NCBI RefSeq assembly: GCF_947488185.1
Contig: NZ_CANKYM010000002.1
Location: forward strand, 620,001-684,000
DNA length: 64,000 nt
Source: an uncultured Roseobacter sp.
Lineage (GTDB): Bacteria > Pseudomonadota > Alphaproteobacteria > Rhodobacterales > Rhodobacteraceae
Reading direction: 5' to 3'
Part shown: piece by piece, positions 44,786-53,418 of the stretch
Position numbering within the stretch: the first letter of the stretch is position 1
Layout of the letters: every line of letters starts with the position of its first letter
Made by a program: the position numbers and the translations under genes
The notes under the pieces: generated by a model
Seen by the model: the letters and a program-made list of their open reading frames with translations, nothing else
What the model was told of the DNA's origin: nothing
The model's database searches: none

Positions 44786-45029
44786 GGCGCGGGCGGGCCA
44801 ACGTGGCACGTGACGCAGGAAAACCACATTGGCGGCATTTTGCCGGCGTTCACGAAGTAAACTGAAATTGTGATTTGGCGGCAGGCGCGGGTTTCGTGCA
44901 GGCTTGGCAGGATACGCGCAGCACAACGCCACTGCGTAGAAAAAGACCGGAGTTCAAGATGCCTGCCTGCCTTTTCGCCCCGAAACAACAGCACGATGAG
45001 GGACAGATCGCAGCGGGCAGGGCAACGCG

Positions 45030-45407
45030 ATGAACCAGGCCGAAGCCATTCTGATGGGGCTACGCATCTGGGGCAGCATCGGCGCTGTGGTGGCCGCGAT
45101 TTTCCTGACCATTGGCATGGACCGCATCGATGAGGATGCGCGCGGCGCCTATATTTTCCGCCCCCTACTGATCCCCGGTATTCTGGTGATCTGGCCGCTG
45201 GTGCTCTGGCGCTGGTACCTCTACGAGAGCGGGCGCGAGCTCTGGGCGCGCCGCTATGATCCGCCGCGCCGGGCGCATTTCGCGGTGGGGTGGATATTGC
45301 CCATCGGCATCTGTCTGATCATTCTGACGGGGCTCAGCCTGCGCCAGACATGGCCGGCGGAGATCGCGCCGGTGCAACTCTCCACCCCGGCGGAGGTCAG
45401 CCAATGA
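45030..45407 (+). CDS. Small three-helix membrane protein, first gene of the Rieske-TPP operon
   Basis: A 125-residue protein I do not recognise. Three hydrophobic segments are visible (about 16-30, 44-62, 85-103), with LVLWRWYLYESGRELWARRY between the second and third. No cysteines and only one clear His, so heme binding is doubtful. It overlaps the following ferric-reductase-Rieske gene by ATGA. Being in front of an electron-transfer membrane protein suggests a partner or assembly subunit. The 244 bp upstream contain no convincing gene. Confidence 0.75.
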   Translation: MNQAEAILMGLRIWGSIGAVVAAIFLTIGMDRIDEDARGAYIFRPLLIPGILVIWPLVLWRWYLYESGRELWARRYDPPRRAHFAVGWILPIGICLIILTGLSLRQTWPAEIAPVQLSTPAEVSQ

Positions 45408-46456
45408 GCGTCAAATACATCCCGGTCCAGTGGAACCCGAACAAATACATCTACGATGCGGTGATGCTGCTGGGCGTGGCGCTCTTTCTCTATGTGTTTC
45501 TCTACGCCGCGCCGGGCATTCTGAGCCACGAGCGCCCGATCAACAGCCAGGTCCACAATGCCCGTGCCTTCGGGGCCTGCGCCTTTGTCATGCTGACGGT
45601 GATCCTTTGCATTGGTCCCTTAGCGCGGCTCGATCCCCGTTTTCTGCCCTTGCTCTACAACCGGCGACACTTCGGGGTGATGACTGTCTTCGTGGCGATC
45701 ACCCATGCGGGCTACATCGTCGATTGGTACTTCGCCTTTTCGTCGTCGAACAAATACGAGGCGCTGCTGTTTGCCAATACCAGCTACAGCCAGCTGGCGG
45801 GGTTCCCCTTCGAGGTGTTCGGGATTTTTGCGCTCTTCACGCTGATCCTGCTGGCAGCCACGAGCCATGACTTCTGGATGAAATTCCTCAGCCCGCCGGT
45901 CTGGAAGCGTATCCATTATCTGATTTACCCGGCCTATCTCTCGGTCGTGGCGCATGTCTCCTTTGGCATCCTGCAGGACCAGCAGAACCACGCCTTTACG
46001 GTGATTTTCATCGGCGGTGCGGCTGCGGTGGGCCTTCTACATCTGATGGCCGCATTGAAGGAACGCGGTACCGACCGGACGCTTTTGGCAGACAGCGCCG
46101 ACTGGGTGCACGTCTGCGACACCACTGAGATGAAGGACGGCTTTGCCAAGATCAAGCTGCTGGCCAATCGCGAACGTGTCGCCGTCTATCTGAACGACGG
46201 CAAGCTCAGCGCGATTTCCAACGCCTGTGCGCATCAGAACGGGCCATTGGGTGAGGGGCAGATCATTGACTGTCTGGTGACCTGCCCGTGGCATGGCTTT
46301 CAATATGATGTCACTAACGGACAGTCGCCCGCGCCCTTCACCGAAAAAATCCCCACGTACAATCTAAAGACCGACGGCACCGCCGTGCTGGTGGATGCCC
46401 GCGCCAACCCGCCCGGGACTTACGTGGAACCGGTACCCGCAGGAGTGACATCATGA
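45404..46456 (+). CDS. Ferric reductase-like heme-b membrane domain fused to a Rieske 2Fe-2S domain
   Basis: A 350-residue fusion. Residues 15-215 form about six membrane helices of the ferric reductase/MsrQ-like type, with candidate heme-b histidines H101, H155, H171 and H184 (RIHYLIYPAYLSVVAHVSFG). Residues 230-340 are a Rieske domain with C275-x-H277 (CAHQNGPLGEG) and C294-x2-H297 (CPWHGFQYD). It could pass electrons between a soluble donor, the Rieske cluster, heme b and the quinone pool or periplasm. It is coupled by ATGA to both neighbours. The family of each domain is clear; the combined function is not known to me. Confidence 0.85.
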   Translation: MSVKYIPVQWNPNKYIYDAVMLLGVALFLYVFLYAAPGILSHERPINSQVHNARAFGACAFVMLTVILCIGPLARLDPRFLPLLYNRRHFGVMTVFVAITHAGYIVDWYFAFSSSNKYEALLFANTSYSQLAGFPFEVFGIFALFTLILLAATSHDFWMKFLSPPVWKRIHYLIYPAYLSVVAHVSFGILQDQQNHAFTVIFIGGAAAVGLLHLMAALKERGTDRTLLADSADWVHVCDTTEMKDGFAKIKLLANRERVAVYLNDGKLSAISNACAHQNGPLGEGQIIDCLVTCPWHGFQYDVTNGQSPAPFTEKIPTYNLKTDGTAVLVDARANPPGTYVEPVPAGVTS

Positions 46457-47214
46457 GCGCAAAGGACCGTCCCTTCTTCGTCGGCTACTTGCCTACGCCC
46501 AAGGCGCTGCGGGGTCTGCTGCTCGCGGTCTGTGTGCTGTTTGTCTCGGGGTTGGCCGGTTTCGGTCTGGCGCTGGGGATCGCTCAGGACGACCCCGGCG
46601 AGGGCGCGTTTCGTTTTGACTACGGGCGGCAGACGGTCACCGGAGTCGTGGAACTGACACCCTATCCTCTCTTGCGGGTCACCGAGGGTAACGACCGTAT
46701 TCCGGCAGGTCACACGCTGATGCTTGCGGGCGGCGGCAAGACCAATGTGGAAAGCCGTGCGATTCCGCTGGAAGGCCAATTGGCACAGGTCTCCGGCGTT
46801 ATGCTGCAACGGGGCGATCTGGATATGCTGCAACTGCGCGGCGGGCGCAACGGCATCCAGGCCGCCGAAGGGGATGCGCCGCAGATGGAAACCATCCCGC
46901 TGGGTCGCTGGAAGCTGGCGGGTGAGATTTGTGACGGCAAGTGCCTGGCAGGCGCGATGCGGCCCGGGCGCGGGCTGGCGCACAAGGCCTGCGCCAATCT
47001 CTGTCTGCTGGGCAAGGTGCCGCCCGTCTTTGTCTCGACCCAGCCTGTAGATGGCTCCGAATTCCTGTTGGTCACCGGACCGAACGGGGAGCATTTACCG
47101 GAAAGCGCCTATCACTATGTGGCGCAATTCGTCTCGCTGGAAGGCGAAGTCGAACGGCGCGGCGACCTGCTGGTGCTGCGGCTGGACCCGGACACGCTGG
47201 AGGTGCTGGAGTGA
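46453..47214 (+). CDS. Membrane-anchored protein with a Cys/His motif, redox-operon partner
   Basis: A 253-residue protein with one N-terminal helix (about 20-44) and a probably periplasmic body. A motif C160-x3-C164-x12-H177-x2-C180-x3-C184 (GEICDGKCLAGAMRPGRGLAHKACANLC) followed by GKVPPVFV could bind a metal, a cluster or form disulfides. I recall similar D-x-K-C...PG-G...H..CA..C segments in uncharacterised membrane redox proteins but cannot name the family. Coupled by ATGA upstream and to the small protein downstream. A cofactor role is inference. Confidence 0.7.
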   Translation: MSAKDRPFFVGYLPTPKALRGLLLAVCVLFVSGLAGFGLALGIAQDDPGEGAFRFDYGRQTVTGVVELTPYPLLRVTEGNDRIPAGHTLMLAGGGKTNVESRAIPLEGQLAQVSGVMLQRGDLDMLQLRGGRNGIQAAEGDAPQMETIPLGRWKLAGEICDGKCLAGAMRPGRGLAHKACANLCLLGKVPPVFVSTQPVDGSEFLLVTGPNGEHLPESAYHYVAQFVSLEGEVERRGDLLVLRLDPDTLEVLE

Positions 47215-47495
47215 TGCGCCGCGTTCTCATGCTGATCCTGATCGCTTGCCTCGCCGCGATCTTCTTTTACCTCTCGCGCTTCTGGTATCTGTCGCTCTGG
47301 GACCGCCCGGGCCTTTTCGGGCTTGAGGCGCTGCGCCCGCAGGGTGGTCTGGTCGGCCAATGGCTGCGGGGCACCAACACCGCCCCGTTCGAGCTGCTGA
47401 TCTGGGCGCTGGGGTGTTTCGCCATCCTGAGCCTTGCACAGAAGCTCTATGATTTCTTCACCACGCCATCTGAAACAGGAGAGCCAAATGAGTGA
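47214..47495 (+). CDS. Small membrane protein, fourth gene of the redox operon
   Basis: A 93-residue protein with two hydrophobic segments (about 3-20 and 60-78). It has no obvious cofactor residues. The ATG at 47214 is used; a GTG at 47211 overlapping the previous stop is an alternative. Its 3' end overlaps the start of the Rieske-TPP gene by 8 bp. I do not recognise a family; the tight packing suggests a subunit of the membrane complex. Confidence 0.7.
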   Translation: MRRVLMLILIACLAAIFFYLSRFWYLSLWDRPGLFGLEALRPQGGLVGQWLRGTNTAPFELLIWALGCFAILSLAQKLYDFFTTPSETGEPNE

Positions 47496-49467
47496 CGACA
47501 CCCTCGACTGGATCAGCGTTGGGCACACCGACGATCTGCCCGAAGGCCGGGTCAAGACCGTAACCGCGCGCACCACGTCAATCTGTCTTGTGCATTTCGA
47601 CGGGCAATGGGCGGCGATGAACAACCACTGCCCGCATCAGCGCGGGCCCTTGGGCGAAGGCTCCATAGAGAAGGGCATCGACGACAAATGCTGGATTCGC
47701 TGCCCCTGGCACGGCTGGGATTTCGACCCGCTGACCGGCAAGCCGCCGGGCGGGCATGAGGACACCGGGCAGCAGATGTACCCGGTGGAGGTGCGAGAGG
47801 GCGAGATTTTCGTGGGCATCGCGCCCGAGCCGCCGCATGAACGCACGGTCACGGATGTCATGGTGGAGACGCTCAGCAACTGGGGCGTGCAATCGGTCTT
47901 TGGCATGGTGGGCCATTCCAATCTGGGGCTGTCGGATGCGATCCGGCTGGCTGTGGTGGATGGCAAGATGTCCTATTTCGGCATCCGCCACGAAGGTGCT
48001 GCGGCCTTTGCAGCCTCCGCCTACGGCAAGCTCACGGGCACGCCCGCCGCCTGTCTGACCATCGCGGGGCCGGGGGCGACGAACCTGCTCACCGGGCTTT
48101 GGGATGCCAAGGTCGACCGCGCGCCGGTGCTGGCGCTGACGGGGCAGGTGCAGACGCAGGTCATGGGGCCGGGGGCGTTTCAGGACATTGACCTGCTCTC
48201 GGCGTTTCAGGCCGTCACCAGCTTCTCGCAGCCTGTGCTGGGCAGCTCCAACCACGCGGAACTGGCCTCGCTCGCCTGCAAGACGGCCATCGTGGAGCAG
48301 AACGTCGCACATCTGATCTTCCCGGACGACGTGCAGACGAACCCATCCGACAAACCGGCTGGCGCGCCAGACGGGCGCGTGACAGTAGCCCCCGTCATCC
48401 CGGCGCAAAGTGAGATCGACAAGGCGGCGGCAATGATCAAGGCCGCGAAACGCCCGATCATCGTGGTCGGCCACGGCGCCTATCCGGTGCGCGAAGAGAT
48501 CGCGACATTGGCCGAAACCCTCGGCACACCGGTCCTGACCACCTTCAAGGCCAAGGGGCTCTTGCCGGACGATCACCGCTGCGCGGGCGGCGTGCTGGGC
48601 CGGTCCGGCACCCCCATCGCCAGCTGGTTCATGAACGAGGCCGATCTGATCATCGCGCTCGGGACCAGCTTTTCCAACCACACCGGGATCGAGCGCAGCA
48701 AGGAGATCATCCAGATTGATCATGAACGCATGCAGCTGGGTAAATTCCACCCCGTGGCCCTGCCGATCTGGGGGGATGTGGGCGCGTTTTGCGATGCCAT
48801 CGCCAAGGCGGATCACAAAAACCCCGATGCGGTGGATCAGATCACCGAACTGGCCGACCGCTGGGGCATCTGGCGGCGTGAAAAGCAACAGCGGCTGGCG
48901 GAAGATCTCGGCAAGGGCATCCATTCCTTTGCGATTTTCGAGGCGCTGGGGCGACTGGTGCCGGAGAACACCATTTTCGCTGTGGACGTGGGCAACAACA
49001 CCTATTCCTTTGGCCGCTATCTGGAAACCAAGGGCACGCAGCGGGTGCTGATGTCGGGCTATCTGGGCTCCATCGGCTTCGGCCTGCCTGCCGCCTTGGG
49101 CGCTTGGGCCGCGACACAGGACAAACCCGATCTGAACGGCTGCAAGGTGGTGTCGATCTCGGGCGATGGCGGCTTTGGCCAATACCCGATGGAGTTCACC
49201 ACGGCCGTCAAATACGGCATGGATATCACCCATATCCTGCTGCACAACGGCGAGCTGGGCAAGATTTCCAAGGAGCAGCGGTCGGGCGAATGGCCGGTCT
49301 GGGAAACCGATCTGCAGAACCCCGGCTTTGCCGCCTTTGCCCGGCTCTGCGGTGGTCACGGGGTCAAGGTCACGGATGCAGGCGACTTGGAGGCGGCGAT
49401 CAGGGAAGCGCTGGACCACAAGGGGCCGGCCCTGGTTGAAATCATGACAGACGCCGATCTCGTCTGA
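47488..49467 (+). CDS. Rieske 2Fe-2S domain fused to a pyruvate-oxidase-like TPP enzyme
   Basis: A 659-residue soluble fusion. Residues 5-115 are a Rieske domain: C48-x-H50 (NNHCPHQRGPLGEG) and C72-x2-H75 (IRCPWHGWDFD). Residues 118-655 are a thiamine-diphosphate enzyme of the pyruvate oxidase/acetolactate synthase type: catalytic Glu E169 in GIRHEGAAAFAASAYGKLTG, the GPGATNLLTGLWDA loop, a middle domain with KRPIIVVGHGAYPVREEI, and the TPP/metal motif GDGGFGQ at 559 with HNGELGK after it. TPP enzymes of this group decarboxylate 2-oxo acids; an attached Rieske cluster could accept the electrons and hand them to the membrane Rieske-heme-b protein in the same operon. No signal peptide, so cytoplasmic. 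Substrate unknown. Confidence 0.88.
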   Translation: MSDDTLDWISVGHTDDLPEGRVKTVTARTTSICLVHFDGQWAAMNNHCPHQRGPLGEGSIEKGIDDKCWIRCPWHGWDFDPLTGKPPGGHEDTGQQMYPVEVREGEIFVGIAPEPPHERTVTDVMVETLSNWGVQSVFGMVGHSNLGLSDAIRLAVVDGKMSYFGIRHEGAAAFAASAYGKLTGTPAACLTIAGPGATNLLTGLWDAKVDRAPVLALTGQVQTQVMGPGAFQDIDLLSAFQAVTSFSQPVLGSSNHAELASLACKTAIVEQNVAHLIFPDDVQTNPSDKPAGAPDGRVTVAPVIPAQSEIDKAAAMIKAAKRPIIVVGHGAYPVREEIATLAETLGTPVLTTFKAKGLLPDDHRCAGGVLGRSGTPIASWFMNEADLIIALGTSFSNHTGIERSKEIIQIDHERMQLGKFHPVALPIWGDVGAFCDAIAKADHKNPDAVDQITELADRWGIWRREKQQRLAEDLGKGIHSFAIFEALGRLVPENTIFAVDVGNNTYSFGRYLETKGTQRVLMSGYLGSIGFGLPAALGAWAATQDKPDLNGCKVVSISGDGGFGQYPMEFTTAVKYGMDITHILLHNGELGKISKEQRSGEWPVWETDLQNPGFAAFARLCGGHGVKVTDAGDLEAAIREALDHKGPALVEIMTDADLV

Positions 49468-49547
49468 TCCGATTGCACCGCCCCCGGCGATGTCCTAGGA
49501 CGGATCAACCAAAGTGTGAACGCGTGGCAGATGATCCGGCCTGAGAC

Positions 49548-50252
49548 ATGAACGATATTCTTGAAGGTCTGGTGTCGGCATTCTGGCTGGTAGTCACATT
49601 TGACACCGACCTGATGCAAATTTCGCTGCGCTCCCTGCAGGTCAGCCTCTCGGCGCTGGTGATTGCCTCGGTGATCGCGCTGCCGCTGGGGACCTTTCTG
49701 GCGATCCGGCGGTTCCGATACCGGCGGTTGACGATCTCCTTGCTGAACGCGCTGATGGGACTGCCGCCGGTGGTAGTCGGCCTGATCGTCTACATCCTGC
49801 TGTCGCGCTCGGGGCCGTTTGGTGTGCTGGGGCTGCTCTTTACGCCAACGGCCATGATCATCGCGCAGGTGATCATCATCACGCCGCTCATTGCCTCGAT
49901 CACCCATCAGGCGATGCGCGAGCTCTGGGCGGAATACCACGACCTGCTGATCTCGCTGAACACCAGCGGCTGGCAGCGGATCAAGACGCTGATCTGGGAC
50001 GGGCGGCGCAACCTGCTGACTGCCTCGCTGGCCGGGTTTGGCCGGGCCATTGGTGAGGTCGGCGCGATCATGATCGTGGGCGGTAACATCGACAACGCCA
50101 CCCGCGTGCTGACCACGGCCATTGCACTGGAAACCGGCAAGGGCGATTTCGCCCTGGCGCTGGCCCTGGGCTTTGTGCTGATTGCGCTGGCCATCGGCAT
50201 CAACATCAGCATTCACTGGCTTTCCCGCACGGAACGGGAGGGGCGGTGGTGA
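49548..50252 (+). CDS. tupB: Tungstate ABC transporter permease TupB
   Basis: A 234-residue permease with about five helices. The EAA-type loop (SGWQRIKTLIWDGRRNLLTA) and the end AGFGRAIGEVGAIMIVGGNI match TupB. It overlaps the ATPase gene by GTGA. Position 80 bp after the Rieske-TPP gene on the same strand allows co-transcription. It would form the channel for tungstate captured by TupA. Confidence 0.9.
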   Translation: MNDILEGLVSAFWLVVTFDTDLMQISLRSLQVSLSALVIASVIALPLGTFLAIRRFRYRRLTISLLNALMGLPPVVVGLIVYILLSRSGPFGVLGLLFTPTAMIIAQVIIITPLIASITHQAMRELWAEYHDLLISLNTSGWQRIKTLIWDGRRNLLTASLAGFGRAIGEVGAIMIVGGNIDNATRVLTTAIALETGKGDFALALALGFVLIALAIGINISIHWLSRTEREGRW

Positions 50253-50962
50253 GCATGATGTTGCCCTTGACCCTCAAGGACGTCGTGGTGCGCCGACGCG
50301 GCAAGCGTTTGTTGGGACCCGTGAACCTGACCCTGCGTCCGGAGGGGCTGACCATGATTGTGGGTCCCAACGGCAGCGGCAAGACCACCTTGCTGCGGGT
50401 CATGCATGGGGTGGAACGGCTGAGCGACGGTAGTGCGACATGGGCTGTGGCCGAGGAAGAGGCACGTCACCGTCAGGCTTATGTCTTTCAAACCCCGATC
50501 ATGCTACGACGCACGGTGGCCGACAATCTGCGCTATCCGTTGCAACTAATCGCAACGCCCCGCGCGGAGATCGAGACCAGCGTGAACCACTGGGCCAGAC
50601 GGATCGGGCTGGAGGCGCGGATGGGACTGCAGGCCACGCGGCTTTCGGGCGGGGAGAAACAGAAGCTGGCGCTGGCGCGCGCCCTGATCCGCAAACCGGA
50701 TGTGCTGTTTCTGGACGAACCCTGTGCAAATCTGGACGGCGCCTCGACGCGCGATATCGAGAGCATTCTGCAGACCGCGCTCACCGAAAAAACCCGCATA
50801 ATCATGACCACACATGATCTGGGTCAAGCCAGACGTCTCGCGGGTGATGCACTCTTCATGTTGCATGGCGTCGTGCATGAAAGGGGTCCCGCATCGGATT
50901 TCTTCAGCACGCCGCAGACCGCCGAATTGCAGGCATTCTTCAGAGGAGACATCATCGCATGA
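50249..50962 (+). CDS. tupC: Tungstate ABC transporter ATP-binding protein TupC
   Basis: About 237 residues. Walker A is VGPNGSGKTTLL (about 37-48), the signature is LSGGEKQKLALARALI and Walker B is VLFLDEPCANLDG. There is no Mop domain, unlike ModC at 20.7 kb, which is usual for TupC. The GTG at 50249 overlaps the tupB stop; GTG 50246 and ATG 50255 are alternatives. It overlaps tupA by ATGA. Confidence 0.88.
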   Translation: MSMMLPLTLKDVVVRRRGKRLLGPVNLTLRPEGLTMIVGPNGSGKTTLLRVMHGVERLSDGSATWAVAEEEARHRQAYVFQTPIMLRRTVADNLRYPLQLIATPRAEIETSVNHWARRIGLEARMGLQATRLSGGEKQKLALARALIRKPDVLFLDEPCANLDGASTRDIESILQTALTEKTRIIMTTHDLGQARRLAGDALFMLHGVVHERGPASDFFSTPQTAELQAFFRGDIIA

Positions 50963-51765
50963 TGACGCGCATCGCAACACTTTTAACAACGGTGCTTTTG
51001 GGCACCGCCGCAATGGCTGAAGATATCAAGCTGGCCGTGACCACCTCATTTGAAAACTCCGGCCTGGCGGATGTGCTGTTGCCGGCCATCAAGGAAGACC
51101 TTGATCTGGATGTTCAATTGCTTGTGGTCGGCACCGGTCAGGCCTTGCGGCTGGGGCAGGCGGGGGATGTGGATGCCATCCTCGTGCACTCCCGCACGGC
51201 GGAGGAAAAATTCGTGGCCGAAGGCCATGGCACCTATCGGCGCGAGATCATGTACAATGATTTTGTCTTCATCGGGCCCAAGGAGGATCCGGCTGGCGTG
51301 GCCAAGGCAGGCTCAGCTGCCGAAGCTCTCAAGCGTATCGGTGTGGTCAAACCCGCCTTTGTCAGCCGCGGCGATGACAGCGGCACCCACAAAAAGGAAA
51401 TCGCCCTCTGGCGCGCGGCTGATCTGGCCCCTGACACCTTCGGCGACTGGTACCGGGAGGTGGGCGCGGGCATGGGCGCGAGCCTGAACACAGCGGCGGG
51501 CCTTGACGCCTATGTTCTGGCCGATCGCGCGAGCTGGCTCAACTTTGGCAACAAGGCGGATCTTGATCTGCTCTATGCCGGAGACGCGGCACTCTTCAAT
51601 CAATACGCTTTTCTGGCCGTGAACCCCGAAAAACACGCCCATGTCCGGAATGATCTGGCCGTGCAACTGGAAGACTGGCTGACCAGCCCGCGCGCGGCAG
51701 AGCTGATCAACGGCTACACCATCAATGGTGAGACGCTTTTTATCTTTAACGCGAAACCGGAGTGA
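50959..51765 (+). CDS. tupA: Tungstate-binding periplasmic protein TupA
   Basis: A 268-residue protein with a signal peptide (cleavage after AAMA). The mature start EDIKLAVTTSFENSGLADVL and the loop FVSRGDDSGTHKKEIALW are the oxyanion-binding signatures of TupA; tungstate specificity over molybdate is characteristic of this family. The end DLAVQLEDWLTSPRAAELIN is normal. With tupB and tupC it forms a complete high-affinity tungstate importer, next to an operon and a formate dehydrogenase that may use tungsten. Confidence 0.93.
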   Translation: MMTRIATLLTTVLLGTAAMAEDIKLAVTTSFENSGLADVLLPAIKEDLDLDVQLLVVGTGQALRLGQAGDVDAILVHSRTAEEKFVAEGHGTYRREIMYNDFVFIGPKEDPAGVAKAGSAAEALKRIGVVKPAFVSRGDDSGTHKKEIALWRAADLAPDTFGDWYREVGAGMGASLNTAAGLDAYVLADRASWLNFGNKADLDLLYAGDAALFNQYAFLAVNPEKHAHVRNDLAVQLEDWLTSPRAAELINGYTINGETLFIFNAKPE

Positions 51766-51777
51766 ATATGGCGTCCG

Positions 51778-51813
51778 AGCGGTCAGGGCGATGAATTGAA
51801 CGCAGTGACCGCT
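51778..51813. repeat. Inverted repeat after tupA
   Basis: AGCGGTCA (51778-51785) and its reverse complement TGACCGCT (51806-51813), 20-nt loop, no T run. It may fold at the 3' end of the tupBCA message. The 200-bp gap holds nothing else I recognise. Confidence 0.4.
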
Positions 51814-51966
51814 TGGAGCCCAGTCTGACTGATGCTGCAAGCTGCACCCATGTCGGCTTCGCGCTTGTCTCAGAAACCAGTTCTGGATCGGTGCCGTAAG
51901 AACGCCTGAATAAATCGAGAACTATAGTTTTGGCATTTCGGGGAAGGACAGGGCGCCAAAAGGACG

Positions 51967-52683
51967 CTATTTGAATAGTTCGATGTGCGCGGCTAGGAGA
52001 ACATTCTTTGTCTGCTCAAACCCGACATAAAGTATTAAGATGATTGCAACGAAGTAAAGCATCAGCGAGAAAATCGATGAGAATCTGTTCCGGCAGTTGT
52101 AGACTTGATAGTCTTTGATAGCAGAATGCCGCACGATCTTTGAGATCAGCGTCATTTCATCTGTTGGAGTGAAATTTTTGTGTTGAGTTTCGTTAGGCGT
52201 TCCCAAGCCAAAGGACTGGTTGTTCTTAACACTGTCATGAAACTCTTTTTTTGCTCCTTCGTCTGAAAAATGATAAAATGAATCAAATACATGCGCCCCA
52301 ACGCGATCACGCAACGCAAGTCGGTCACTATGTGTGAGGCCCGCTCTACCAGCGGCTGCGGCGAGCACTTCGTTATTTGGTGATTTCTGCCACTCATTTC
52401 GACAAACGTCCAAATATTCGCTCTCGGAGAACCTTTGGATGAGATACGGAACCCGTGCTTGATAAATTAGCTGCCCCAACACTGCAAAAACGGCGGCAAA
52501 GTAGATCAATACCCACGATGTAGGCAGCGGATGAGCGGCAAAATTCCCAGTGGGTAGTAAACCTTCGACGGTTGTCCAAACTCCTGCCATTACTGGCACC
52601 AAGAGGAGCATCAAGTATGACGCTCGGGTTAGAATTTGAAGTTCGGCCGCCGATTTTACGACTGTCCAGAACCCGACTCGCAT
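51967..52683 (-). CDS. Uncharacterised membrane protein in an AT-richer segment
   Basis: A 238-residue protein I do not recognise. Hydrophobic segments lie near residues 24-42 and 56-76, and a C-terminal one at about 208-228; the middle (about 80-200) is hydrophilic, with FSESEYLDVCRNEWQKSPN and ALRDRVGAHVFDSFYHFSDE. The ATG at 52683 has AGGAGG 6 nt upstream. The gene and its flanks are visibly AT-richer than everything around, and codon use differs (many AAA, TTT and ATA-type codons), which suggests recent acquisition. It interrupts the space between tupA and the DUF6505 gene. Function unknown. Confidence 0.7.
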   Translation of the reverse strand: MRVGFWTVVKSAAELQILTRASYLMLLLVPVMAGVWTTVEGLLPTGNFAAHPLPTSWVLIYFAAVFAVLGQLIYQARVPYLIQRFSESEYLDVCRNEWQKSPNNEVLAAAAGRAGLTHSDRLALRDRVGAHVFDSFYHFSDEGAKKEFHDSVKNNQSFGLGTPNETQHKNFTPTDEMTLISKIVRHSAIKDYQVYNCRNRFSSIFSLMLYFVAIILILYVGFEQTKNVLLAAHIELFK

Positions 52684-52923
52684 TTCAGGCCTCCTGATCA
52701 ACACAATGTCCTATTTGTAGTAAGATTCTTTTCAGCTTATCGTAAGTGTTCTCTGTGGCCGCCTGACAATCAGGACTGACAATTTTTGGAGCACAGCGAA
52801 AGCAGCCATTGGCGCAACTGCAGCGAATTCACACTTGGTCCCGCATTGCACTCTTTGATACTAAGGCGCTTTTCGCGGCCATTATTTTTGTGAGTTTTAC
52901 CAGAGTTTGCCCAATTCGTCTGC

Positions 52924-53418
52924 CTAATGCTGATGCGGGTCGTCATCCAGTGATCCATGGATGGCGAATTGCTCGATGCCGGCGTCCTGTGGTTCGATCA
53001 TCCGGTAGCTTTCCTTCACGCCCGCCTCGGTCAGCTCGCGCGTGACGGTCAGCAGCGTGTTGAAGTCCTGATCTTCACAGAGTTCCAACATCTGGTTGAT
53101 CTCTTCCATCGCCACCCCCATTGCCGCCTCGACCGACGGGGCGCCGTAGATGTCCACGAAATGCTGGGCGAGGGCGGTGGCAATGGCGTCGCGCTCGTTT
53201 TCCTCGATCTGGGTGACGGCGACAAAGCTCGCGCGGCCAAAGGTTTCCACACCCATCCAGCCGTTGGTGAAGGCCTGTTTTGCTTTGCCTGTTAGATCGG
53301 CCTCCGACCAGTTGGAAAACTCGAACCCGCCGGAAATGCACCATTCGCCGGTGCGCGCGGGGCTGTGAAAGACGCGGGTGTCGCTGTCGTCGAAATGAAT
53401 GGCGCGGGCCAGTTTCAT
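52924..53418 (-). CDS. DUF6505-family protein
   Basis: A 164-residue cytoplasmic protein: KLARAIHFDDSDTRVFHSPA at the N-terminus, GEWCISGGFEFSNWSEADLT and FVDIYGAPSVEAAMGVAMEE in the middle. I recall it as DUF6505, a Rhodobacteraceae family found with the lipoate-ligase-like gene next to formate dehydrogenase loci; the name is from memory. The ATG at 53418 overlaps the previous stop by ATGA. It is the last gene of the DUF6494-Mrp-ligase-DUF6505 operon. Function unknown. Confidence 0.75.
   Translation of the reverse strand: MKLARAIHFDDSDTRVFHSPARTGEWCISGGFEFSNWSEADLTGKAKQAFTNGWMGVETFGRASFVAVTQIEENERDAIATALAQHFVDIYGAPSVEAAMGVAMEEINQMLELCEDQDFNTLLTVTRELTEAGVKESYRMIEPQDAGIEQFAIHGSLDDDPHQH

Noticed and set aside
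44959-45033. 24-codon ORF ending in an ATGA overlap with the 45030 gene
   Set aside because: No ribosome site and no recognisable sequence; the overlap alone is not enough. The rest of the 44786-45029 gap shows no gene either.
52770-52958. Minus-strand 62-residue ORF upstream of the AT-rich gene
   Set aside because: Overlaps the DUF6505 3' end, no ribosome site or motif seen; treated as chance in AT-rich DNA.
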